Below are positions 1 through 7,070 of a stretch of 9,853 nt of DNA, in pieces; position 1 is the first letter of the stretch, and each line of letters opens with the position of its first letter. The translations under genes and the position numbers were made by a program. The notes beneath the pieces were generated by a model. The model saw nothing but the letters and a program-made list of their open reading frames with translations. It was not told where the DNA came from and searched no databases. Where the stretch lies: the NCBI GenBank assembly GCA_964628285.1, contig CAZVNP010000076.1, positions 1 through 9,853 of the forward strand, given 5' to 3'. Source of the stretch: JAPLDP01 sp964628285. GTDB lineage: Bacteria; Bacteroidota; Bacteroidia; Bacteroidales; JAGONC01.

Positions 1-542
1 CGATTAATAACTTAGAATGGAGTCATTGGTATGTCTGTCCACATAATTATTTTATTTTATCATGGGACACGCCTGAGCCATCACTGGACTCTTTGGTTGG
101 TTATAATGTTTATCGGGAAAGCGAATTATACAGATTTCAAACTGAGACCATACTTTACAATACAGAATATGGTGGAAATTGTTCCGAGGATTTTGTCTAT
201 TATTATGGCGGAGATTTTTGGATCCACGTGACAGCTGTTTACAATTCTACCCATCAGGAATCCACTTATAACGATTCAGCATATTGTTTTGGATATGCCA
301 TAGGAATAGATGAAAGAATACAGCCTGAATTGAAATTGTTTCCAAATCCCACAACCGGTAAATTAAAAGTCGACTCAGAATTCAACGTTCAAAGAATTGC
401 TGTAATGAGTCAATCGGGTACACTAATTAAGGAATATTATAAAGGGACAGAGCTGGATTTAAGCAATCTACCAAAGGGGGTGTATTTTATTAAAGTATAT
501 ACTGATAAAGACCTAATAATGAGTGCTGTAATTTTGGAATGA
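1..542 (+). CDS. C-terminal part of a secreted protein with Fn3-like region and T9SS type A sorting domain (5' truncated)
   Basis: The frame is open from base 3 to the TGA at 540-542, giving 179 visible residues; the start lies outside the window. Residues about 19-60 contain a LSWDTPEP segment followed by GYNVYRE, and later WIHVTAVYN. This is the spacing of the Fn3-like modules common in secreted Bacteroidetes proteins. From about residue 109, LKLFPNPTTGKL, an LDLSNLPKGVYFIKV segment and a short terminal strand form a typical type A sorting domain of about 70 residues. The family role is recognition by the T9SS, cleavage during export, and attachment to the surface or release. The catalytic or binding part of the protein is not visible, so its substrate cannot be named. 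TTG at 93 is an internal codon, not a start. Confidence 0.9.
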   Translation, partial: INNLEWSHWYVCPHNYFILSWDTPEPSLDSLVGYNVYRESELYRFQTETILYNTEYGGNCSEDFVYYYGGDFWIHVTAVYNSTHQESTYNDSAYCFGYAIGIDERIQPELKLFPNPTTGKLKVDSEFNVQRIAVMSQSGTLIKEYYKGTELDLSNLPKGVYFIKVYTDKDLIMSAVILE

Positions 543-718
543 TGAGAAAATGGATTAGTAACAGCAAATGTTGGTAAGCCGGATGGAGTACAAAATTTGA
601 AGCTGGAACACAAAATAATATTTTAGGGGACTGTCAAATGTGGGGTCTACAAAGCCCTACCTTCTATCTTGTGCGTGTTGTAATACAAGGCGGGGGGTAT
701 TTCGGCTTTAGGTATTCG

Positions 719-855
719 GTTACGATGCCCGTATCGGCGTTCGGCTTTCGATAAATAAGTCGATAAACGAATTGCCGTCTTCCGTTACGGGTTTCGTAAA
801 CGAATGCGGAATTACGATCCTTCGTTACGGGCTTCGTAAACGATATGCCGAATAG
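719..855. repeat. Degenerate direct repeats of about 34-40 bp, each with a small hairpin
   Basis: CGTTACGG recurs at 783-790 and 823-830, exactly 40 bp apart. CGTAAACGA recurs at 795-803 and 835-843, with a variant CGATAAACGA at 761-770. TCGATAAA is repeated at 748-755 and 760-767. Each main unit contains TTACG, a 5-nt loop and CGTAA (785-799 and 825-839). A similar TACG/CGTA hairpin lies at 721-733. These look like three to four diverged copies of one unit. They have no coding potential and no regular spacer pattern as in a CRISPR array. Function unknown. Confidence 0.65.
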
Positions 856-889
856 CCGACCAGCAACCGCTGATAATATCTTTTTCTTT

Positions 890-931
890 TAACAACGGAG
901 GGATGGGAGGATAAACGGAGGAAACGCAGGG
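890..931 (+). repeat. Purine-rich dispersed repeat, copy 1 (CACAGAGG-like family)
   Basis: This segment begins TAACAACGGAGGG and shares the 14-mer GGAGGATAAACGGA (906-919) with the copy at 2981-3023. The match continues with GAAA and GGG on the downstream side, so about 42 bp are recognisably related. It is the most diverged of the three copies from the TTAACCACAGAGG form. Confidence 0.65.
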
Positions 932-972
932 TTCGGATATCAACTGGATTTCCCGATAAAGAGTCTGCTCAA

Positions 973-1004
973 TTTGGATTTCTTATTAAGACAGTCTAAA
1001 TTTG
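973..1004 (+). promoter_or_regulatory. Bacteroidetes-type promoter for the glycosyltransferase gene
   Basis: TTTG at 973-976 is followed after exactly 20 bases by TAAATTTG at 997-1004. This fits the Bacteroidetes primary sigma factor consensus TTTG-N19-21-TAnnTTTG in both elements. Transcription would begin near 1010 and leave a leader of about 140 bases before the ATG at 1154. It is the best promoter match in the window, but it rests on motif and spacing alone. Confidence 0.6.
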
Positions 1005-1153
1005 TTCAGGTTATCAAGAGATTTCTTTTACGAAATAATGTCAATATAATAATCCTCCTGAATTGGGTGCGTAAATCGAACGGTTTATATTCCATAAGTA
1101 AAATAAACTTAATAGATTCGATCAATTGTTGGTCGTAACTTAAAATTGACTGA

Positions 1154-2713
1154 ATGAGAATTAATGAGTTTATACAGGCAATTAAAAAAAATAATTATTT
1201 CCCAAAATACTCCGGATGGATTTTTATTTTTTTATTTCTTATCATTTCAATTGCATATGATTACCAGGATATTCTATTGAAGTCTCCTCAAAGTGTTCAT
1301 CTCTGGAGACAGTGCGATTGTCTGTCAATCACCATGAATTATTATCAGGACAATAATCCTTTTTTCGAACCCTCAATTCATAATCTAGGAAGGGATGGTA
1401 CAGGTAAAACTGCCAGTGATTTTCCTTTGATATATTTTTCAATTGCACAACTTTGGAAATTCTTTGGATATCACCAATATATTTATCGTCTGATCATACT
1501 GCTATTCTTTTTTTCAGGTCTTTTTGCATTGTTTAAAATTTTTGAAAACACATTAAAGGATTCAATATTAGCCATAACAGGTTGCTTGTTTTTATTTACT
1601 TCCCCAACTCTTGTTTATTATGCCAATAACTTTTTAATGGATATTCCGGCACTTTCGTTGGCAATGATTGGACTATATTTCTTTTTTAAATTTAGTCAAT
1701 CATCGTCTAATAAGCACCTGTATTTATTTGCATTCTTTTATGCCATTGCGGGTTTGTTGAAAATTTCATCCTTAATAAGCTTCATAGCCATTATTGTGTT
1801 ATTCATATTCGAATTGTTTAATGTAAAACTAAATCCGGCCGGAAAAATATTTAAACATCCTCAGAAACAAATCTTCATATTAATTAGTGTTTTGATTATT
1901 CCTATAATTTGGTATATATATGCTTATAATTATAATACCAAGTACAATTCGGAGATTTTTCTAATTGGCATTTTACCAATATGGGACCAGGATATATTAC
2001 AAATTAAGGCAACTTTTCATGCTATAATTGAACATGTAAAATGGGATTATTTCAGAAGAGAAACTCAAATCGTTTTTGTTATTATGCTTATCAGCATTTT
2101 TATGTTTTATAAAAAAACAAGTAAAGTATTGCTCCTTTTAACTGCTATGGTCTCGATAGGTGTCTTATTATTCAGTGTATTATTTTTTCAAGCTTTAAGA
2201 GATCATGATTATTATACAATTAACTTATTTATATTGATACCAATCTTTATATTGAGTTTTTTATTACTGCTAAAAGATAAATTCAGCGTCATTTACTCTT
2301 CTTTGCTTTTTAGAATTATCGTGATTGCATTTCTTGTACATAACATTGATTTTGCAAGAAGAAGAATTGAAGATCGATACAATCCTGAAGGATGGCAAAA
2401 TAAAAATTTCATCGAAAATATTCAGTATTTCAAGGAAATCACACCGTATTTACAATCGATTGGAATTAAAAAAGATGATAAAGTAATTAGTTTATCCGAT
2501 AATAGCATAAATATCACTTTATATTTTATGAATATGAAAGGATGGACAAACTTTGGAATATCAGCAGATAGTGTAAAGATTAAAGAAAAAATCAAACTTG
2601 GAGCAAAATATCTTTTTATATACAATAAAGAAATATATAAAGAAAAAAGTATTCAACCATTCATAAAAAACAAAATAGGTGAATTTAAGAATATTGATAT
2701 CTATGCATTATAA
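1154..2713 (+). CDS. Polytopic membrane glycosyltransferase, GT39/ArnT-like (GT-C fold)
   Basis: This 519-residue protein has a short basic N-terminus, about ten hydrophobic segments (the first at about residues 21-37, the later ones clustered between 110 and 400), and a soluble C-terminal tail of about 120 residues. The first outer loop carries HLWRQCDCLS (49-58), where Asp55 is in the position of the conserved GT-C acidic residue, then NYYQDNNPFFEP and SDFPLIYF. NFLMDIPALSL (159-169) and RDHDYY (349-354) recur in GT39-like proteins of Bacteroidetes. Such enzymes transfer a sugar from a polyprenyl-phosphate carrier to a lipid or protein on the outer face of the inner membrane; donor and acceptor are not shown here. 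It appears monocistronic, behind the promoter at 973-1004. Its base composition is visibly more AT-rich than that of corA and pruA, which could reflect transfer or simply the many Phe, Ile and Lys codons. The start has no Shine-Dalgarno sequence. Confidence 0.8.
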   Translation: MRINEFIQAIKKNNYFPKYSGWIFIFLFLIISIAYDYQDILLKSPQSVHLWRQCDCLSITMNYYQDNNPFFEPSIHNLGRDGTGKTASDFPLIYFSIAQLWKFFGYHQYIYRLIILLFFFSGLFALFKIFENTLKDSILAITGCLFLFTSPTLVYYANNFLMDIPALSLAMIGLYFFFKFSQSSSNKHLYLFAFFYAIAGLLKISSLISFIAIIVLFIFELFNVKLNPAGKIFKHPQKQIFILISVLIIPIIWYIYAYNYNTKYNSEIFLIGILPIWDQDILQIKATFHAIIEHVKWDYFRRETQIVFVIMLISIFMFYKKTSKVLLLLTAMVSIGVLLFSVLFFQALRDHDYYTINLFILIPIFILSFLLLLKDKFSVIYSSLLFRIIVIAFLVHNIDFARRRIEDRYNPEGWQNKNFIENIQYFKEITPYLQSIGIKKDDKVISLSDNSINITLYFMNMKGWTNFGISADSVKIKEKIKLGAKYLFIYNKEIYKEKSIQPFIKNKIGEFKNIDIYAL

Positions 2714-2901
2714 AACTACGACCGATAATCAGGGGTTTATTGGATCCGCTTCACCTCGAGCAGATTGTTCCAATCAAAAGGGAAATGCCGGCTTGAAAAA
2801 GATATTTTAATATCTCTCGACGATTCCATTTATCGTAGGAAAGCCAATATTGATTCATGCTCACCACACCAGGCACATAGGACACATTAGAAGCTCCCTC
2901 T

Positions 2902-2936
2902 TTCGCTATTTGCTATTTGCTATTCGCTATTCATGA
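2902..2936. repeat. Heptamer tandem array, TTYGCTA x4 plus a decayed fifth unit
   Basis: Consecutive 7-bp units run TTCGCTA, TTTGCTA, TTTGCTA, TTCGCTA and then TTCATGA. The only change within the four good units is C/T at the third base, so the array reads as a true tandem repeat with one variable position. It is intergenic and has no coding frame. Confidence 0.75.
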
Positions 2937-2980
2937 TCCGCCGAAATGCCAACTGCAACCGGGTACAGCTATCGCTTCAT

Positions 2981-3023
2981 TAACCACAGAGGGGGCAGGA
3001 GGATAAACGGAAGAAATGGAGGG
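2981..3023 (+). repeat. Purine-rich dispersed repeat, copy 2 (TTAACCACAGAGG family)
   Basis: The segment opens TTAACCACAGAGGGGG (from 2980) and shares GGAGGATAAACGGA (2998-3011) with copy 1. From memory, sequences with the CACAGAGG core spaced by about 10-12 bases are common between genes in several bacterial groups. The copy lies about 320 bp before the CMD-family gene. Confidence 0.7.
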
Positions 3024-3345
3024 CTCGTATTGAGGTGGTTTAAAAATTAGGACATGGAACCACATCGAAGGTAAACCTCCGCAGGGAGATCAGACCTTCT
3101 AAAAACCAATATTGAATATTGTCCTCAGAAGGCCAATATTGAATGTCAAATGAGATTGATGAAAGCTTTCCGTTATCACAGCGTCCCCGTTCAATTCCAG
3201 TCATTCCATGGACAAACTGAATCACAATAATGTTTGTCTTTTTTGTAATTTGCATGAAATTATGAAATGACAACTATTACAGTAAAATGATATTTTGGAT
3301 TTGATGGATGAACGATAATTTGACAATTCATTAAAGATTAAGACC

Positions 3346-3678
3346 ATGTCCAAAAAAGAAAAAGAATCAGTTGCACGCCGGTTCCTCGGCGATTTTGCTC
3401 CCCAGTACAGCAAATATACCGATGAAATACTCTTTGATGACCTGTGGGAACGAAAAGAACTCACGCCCCGCGACCGAAGCCTGATCACCGTTGCCGCTCT
3501 GGTGGCGGGTGAGAATACGCGTCAGATGCCGTTTCATTTTAATTTTGCAAAAGAACACGGGATCACTGAAGAAGAGCTGATAGAGGAGATCACGCATCTT
3601 GCCTTCTATGTCGGCTGGCCCAAGGCGATGACCGCCATGACGGTCGCCAAGGAGGTATTTCAGGCAGGAAAGAAATGA
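3346..3678 (+). CDS. Carboxymuconolactone decarboxylase (CMD) family protein
   Basis: This 110-residue single-domain protein is of typical length for the small CMD/AhpD-like fold. PRDRSLITVAALVA (41-54), GITEEELIEEITHLAFYVGWPKA (72-94) and a terminal AKEVFQ helix match the gamma-carboxymuconolactone decarboxylase branch closely. There is no cysteine anywhere, so it cannot work as an AhpD-type CxxC peroxidase. Standalone members of this branch are widespread and mostly uncharacterised, and no aromatic-degradation genes lie nearby, so a role in protocatechuate breakdown should not be assumed. No signal peptide is seen; it is probably a cytoplasmic oligomer. The ATG at 3346 is the first in frame after an AT-rich leader without a Shine-Dalgarno sequence. 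Its composition is more GC-rich than that of the glycosyltransferase upstream. Confidence 0.9.
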   Translation: MSKKEKESVARRFLGDFAPQYSKYTDEILFDDLWERKELTPRDRSLITVAALVAGENTRQMPFHFNFAKEHGITEEELIEEITHLAFYVGWPKAMTAMTVAKEVFQAGKK

Positions 3679-3700
3679 TCTTTTTCTTTGATAGGAGTTG

Positions 3701-3727
3701 CGAGCCGCGAGCTACGAGCCGCAAGTG
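3701..3727. repeat. Heptamer tandem array, CGAGCYR type
   Basis: Seven-base units CGAGCCG, CGAGCTA and CGAGCCG start at 3701, 3708 and 3715, followed by a decayed CAAGTGG; a partial unit may precede them. It lies 23 bp after the CMD-family stop codon. Its sequence differs from the TTYGCTA array, but the period is the same. Confidence 0.65.
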
Positions 3728-3755
3728 GGGTGAGTGAGAGATTAGAGGATTGACA

Positions 3756-3862
3756 CCCAATTGAAAATTTCAATCACCATTGAACATTTCAATCTTCATT
3801 GATCATTGAAAATTCCATTGAACATTGAGTGTTCGTCAATGAATGTTGAAGATTGACTCAAC
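3756..3862. repeat. CATTGA-rich degenerate repeat with long-range inverted arms
   Basis: CATTGA occurs at 3778, 3797, 3804, 3816 and 3823. TCAATCTTCA (3789-3798) is perfectly complementary to TGAAGATTGA (3847-3856), and ATTGA (3798-3802) can pair with TCAAT (3836-3840). The block could fold into an AT-rich imperfect hairpin. It lies between the CMD-family gene and the promoter of the broken esterase gene, with no open frame. Confidence 0.6.
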
Positions 3863-3894
3863 TGAATCACTTTAAACAGTAAATAATCTGACAT

Positions 3895-3926
3895 CTTGTA
3901 TTTCCAATTGAAATAACTTATATTTG
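3895..3926 (+). promoter_or_regulatory. Bacteroidetes-type promoter for the esterase-family pseudogene
   Basis: CTTG at 3895-3898 (TTTG with one change) is followed after 20 bases by TATATTTG at 3919-3926, an exact TAnnTTTG. Transcription would start at about 3931-3934. That rules out the TTG at 3924, which is part of the element itself, and points to the TTG at 3948 as the start codon. Confidence 0.55.
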
Positions 3927-3947
3927 TTACGATTAAAGATAACTACT

Positions 3948-5373
3948 TTGAAATACCTGTTTCAAGCGTTATCCCTTCTCATCATTGTCTTAAATCTTCA
4001 ATGTAAGAAAGAAAGCGTGCCGGTCAATGATCACACTTCTTATGTCGTCTGCGATGAGGTTATTACCGACTGGGACGGATTATTACAGGATAGCCTGTTA
4101 ATAACGACCGCTATCCCGTCAGTCCCGGAAATCGACACCAACTATCTTAACTGGATTAATGACAGATATAACAGGATCGACATCCGCTCATTGACATCAG
4201 AAAATTTTTCAGACCTGCAATGCTTAAAATATTATCTGATGAACAAGGATCTGGTGGCTCTGGGTGAAAGCTGTCACGGGACAAAGCAATACAGCCAGAT
4301 CAAAGTCCGGCTGATAAAATTCCTGCATGAAGAGATGGGATTTGACGTGATTGCCTTTGAAAGCGGCTTATACGAATGTTTTTATACCAATGAAAACATA
4401 CAGGAACTCTCCGGCCTTGATGCCATTAAAAATTCCATTTTTTATTATGTCTGGGGCACACCTGACGTACTGGATCTGTTCGATTAAATAAAAGAAACCA
4501 ATAACACATGCCATCCTTTGATCCTGGCAGGTTTTGACTGTCAGTTCACGTCTAAATGGCATTCCATAATGAAGCACACGGCGTCTCTATATGATATCAT
4601 CTCCATTGTCGAAAGTTCTTACGCAAAACAGGTAAGGGTATTCGATTCCCTTACCATTAAAGAAATACAAGACGGGAATATAACTTATCTTGTACAAAAC
4701 AAGGATTCCATTAAATATCATTATTCTCAATTATTGACTTTTATCGATAATCATTTCATTGAATTGGTTACTGAATTTCCGGGCAATAAAATATATCCTG
4801 CTTTTCTCAGGCAAACCATCACTTCGATTATCGCCAATTTCGACCACATGCTACTCACCGATCTCATCAATTTATCCGGATCCCCCGGTGCATATAAAAT
4901 AAGGGATTCCGCGATGGCCGCCAATGTCGTGTTTCTCAAAGATATGCTCTATCCGGGTAAAAAATGATCCTCTGGGCGCATAATTACCATATTGCACGAA
5001 GCAAATACAGTCATGCTTTGTATGCAGATATTAAAGCCATGGGATGCTGGCTTTCCGAAAAATACGAACCCGATCTTTACGCCGTTGGATTATACATGGT
5101 ACGTGGTAAAACAAGAACGGACTGGGATTGGTCGATCATCAATGTCGAGCCACCACGTCGGCCTCTTCACTGGAAGGGATATTATATCATTGCAGAAAAA
5201 AATACCTGTTTGTCGATATTTTAAACCAGCCAGAATGTGACGGGAACAGATGGATGTTTTCGACCATCTCGGCAAAGATATCAGGTTTTACCAATGAATC
5301 CATGATTTTGAAAAATGTATATGACGGGATCATACTGATTGATTCCTCCTCCGTTCCACAATATCTGAATTAA
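3948..5373 (+). pseudogene. Erythromycin-esterase-family lipoprotein gene, broken by a stop and two frameshifts
   Basis: The parts add up to about 475 codons, near full length for the family. A hydrophobic leader from TTG 3948 ends at Cys19 (a weak lipobox, NLQC), suggesting an envelope lipoprotein. ALGESCHGT carries Glu107 and His110 of the family's GExxHG active site; FESG (Glu138) and WAHNYH (from 4973) are further conserved sites. Three lesions interrupt it: TAA at 4485-4487 in frame between DLFD and IKETNN; loss of one base in the A-run 4959-4964, between KDMLYPGKK and ILWAHN; and another one-base-loss-type shift between about 5140 and 5165, after which KKYLFVDI and the end YDGIILID follow. 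EreA/EreB hydrolyse the macrolide lactone, but most homologues have unknown substrates, so macrolide resistance should not be assumed. The lack of an ATG may be a fourth lesion or a natural TTG start. Confidence 0.85.
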
Positions 5374-5481
5374 TGGTTCAATGATATTCAACTATGAAAA
5401 CTGCATACAATGAGAGCCTATATTCGGATGGGCAACAGAGGGCTATCTGCTTACTCCATTCCCTATAATTGATTGAGCACA

Positions 5482-7021
5482 ATGAAAAAATTTTACCTTC
5501 TCTTTGTGACCTATACGATTCTGTGTGATCCCATTACTCAAGCTCAGAACATTCTGGAAAATAATTACGATTTCAAGCAATACATATTGGACTTACAGCT
5601 TCATAATAATTCAACATTTGTCAGGGGCAATGTCACCATAAATGCTGTCGTCACGGCAGCCCTGCTCGATACGTTTGTCGTTGAGCTGATCGATACCATC
5701 ACCGGAAGCCAGACTCACATGGCCGTGGATTCTGTCTTTGTTAATGGGGTGCTGAATGACTTCCAACATCACGATGATCTGGTCTTTATTCCGGTCAGTG
5801 AGCCTATAGCTCAAAATCAGCCGTTCCCTGTCAGGATTTATTATCATGGCAACGGAGCCGCAAACTATCTCTTTCATAATGACGGCATTTACGTATATGT
5901 GCATACCGCCAAATATCAAATCTGTTCTTTTTCGGAAACATGGTGGTCCAAGGTCTGGTGGCCATGCAAACAAGACCTGAGAGATAAGGCCGATTCGGTC
6001 ACGTTTTATATTACAACGGACTCAACCAATCGTTCCGGTTCGAATGGCATTTTAAAATCCATTACTTACTTACCTGACAAAAAAGTGAGATACGAATGGG
6101 TGACAAAAAATCCGATTGACTACTATCTGATTTCGTTCTCAGTCGGACCTTTGAGTGAATACATTACCCACGCTCCCCTTCCTGACGGGCAGGATTCGGT
6201 TTTACTTCAAAATCTCTTATTCCCAAAATCAATTTATTACGAAACCCATCTGAAAGCCATCGATGAGACCAAAGAACTGATCCGGTTATACTCGGAACTC
6301 ATCGGCACTTATCCCTTCAAAGATGAAAAATACGGCTATTGTGTCGCAGGTACCTCTCTCGGAGCCATGGAAAATCAGACCATGTGCACCATCGGCTATC
6401 AGGCCTTTGATACAACGGCAGCCCCATATTATAGTCAGTATTACTGGTACACGGCCCATGAGCTCGGACATCAGTGGTTCGGCGATCTTGTGACGTGTGC
6501 CCGATGGAATGACATATGGCTGAATGAAGGATTCGCATACATTGACCGTCATTTCTAATCAGACAACATCTTCACTGGCAACGACCTTATTCCGGACGCA
6601 CTTCGACATGAAAATATTTTACCCTGCAGGCGACACCACAGTGAGGCTGTATCAGGGTCCCAACAACGAAATGTACAGACTCTGCCTCCCTGAACCCGTT
6701 GATTCCATTATATTTGACCCCGGATCATGGTTGTTACAGACAAATACCGTTAGCGAAGGTATACCGGAAAATGATATCCATACCTTGTTCAGAGTGTTTC
6801 CCAATCCTGTTCGTGACCGGGTAGTCATCTCATTTAAATCAAAAGACAAACATAAAAATGCCTTAATATCAATTTGCACGGTTCAGGGACAGTTGCTCCT
6901 GACACAACCCATCGAACAGGAACAAACGGAACTGGATATGAGTAATTACAGGAATGGCATTTATATTTTGACAGTTAGCAATAACGACAAAACCGAAGTG
7001 ACTAAATTGGTGAAAGAATGA
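5482..7021 (+). pseudogene. Secreted M1-family metalloaminopeptidase gene with T9SS domain, internal deletion and frameshift
   Basis: Read from ATG 5482 (not the TTG at 5473): a signal peptide ends near TQAQ (about residue 22), an N-terminal beta domain follows, then the GAMEN exopeptidase motif (294-298) and zinc site HELGH (326-330) with Glu349 in LNEGF, a perfect HExxH-x18-E. Straight after LNEGFA the frame ends at a TAA (6556-6558). Homology resumes one frame over (the frame of ATG 6524) from about 6536: LTVISNQTT, YPAGDTTV, VDSIIFDP and then a T9SS sorting domain beginning LFRVFPNP and ending at 7021. The alpha-helical part that normally follows NEGFASY, with the catalytic Tyr, is absent. 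I estimate 100-200 residues lost, with the junction at about 6533-6540. A product from the first frame would have zinc ligands but no complete active site and no sorting signal. A collapsed assembly would look the same. Confidence 0.87.
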
Positions 7022-7070
7022 TATTTTTGTTAGCAGAAAAGCCGATCATCATCGATCTATAATTGCATCT

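Larger units (their letters stand above)
543..1153. other. Non-coding spacer with repeats and a promoter
   Basis: These 611 bases have no credible open frame on either strand. They hold GC-rich hairpin repeats (719-855), a purine-rich dispersed repeat (890-931) and a promoter (973-1004) whose predicted leader runs about 140 bases to the glycosyltransferase start. I see no tRNA-like fold and no intrinsic terminator with a U-tract after the upstream gene. Confidence 0.7.
2844..3145. repeat. Three CCAATATTGA boxes
   Basis: The 10-mer CCAATATTGA occurs at 2844-2853, 3106-3115 and 3133-3142, always in the same orientation. The last two are 27 bp apart and extend to CCAATATTGAAT. They are bracketed by CCTTCT (3095-3100) and AGAAGG (3127-3132), which can pair. 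Repetition is seen directly; a role is not. Confidence 0.5.
2714..3345. other. Non-coding spacer rich in short repeats
   Basis: These 632 bases lie between the glycosyltransferase and the small CMD-family gene. They hold a 7-bp-stem AT palindrome (2800-2815, AGATATT/AATATCT, 2-nt loop), a heptamer array (2902-2936), a dispersed purine-rich repeat (2981-3023) and three CCAATATTGA boxes. The open frames here on the minus strand read through the repeats and match no protein I recognise. No promoter with both elements is apparent upstream of 3346. Confidence 0.65.

Noticed and set aside
719..855. CRISPR-like array
   Set aside because: Units are diverged, run into each other without unique spacers of constant length, and no cas gene is present.
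3040..3273. Minus-strand frame of 77 codons in the spacer before the CMD-family gene
   Set aside because: It reads through the CCAATATTGA repeats, has no recognisable domain and opposes every other gene; most likely chance.
3346..3678. AhpD-type alkylhydroperoxidase
   Set aside because: The protein has no cysteine, so the CxxC mechanism is impossible.
4959..4970. Programmed frameshift at the A-run
   Set aside because: The same gene also has an in-frame stop and another shift, so decay or sequencing error is simpler. No stimulatory structure is evident.
3948..5373. Functional macrolide resistance gene
   Set aside because: The gene is broken in at least three places, and family membership alone does not show macrolide hydrolysis.
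5473..5481. TTG at 5473 as start of the aminopeptidase
   Set aside because: ATG at 5482 gives a normal signal peptide beginning MKKFYLLF; the three extra codons add nothing.
6524..7021. Separate small T9SS protein starting at ATG 6524
   Set aside because: Its first codons overlap the LNEGF coding region of the M1 gene in another frame, and the rest matches the C-terminal part of the same M1 protein. It is a pseudogene fragment.
7022..7029. TATTTTTG as the corA promoter
   Set aside because: It matches TAnnTTTG, but there is no TTTG-like element 19-21 bases upstream; in AT-rich DNA this is expected by chance.
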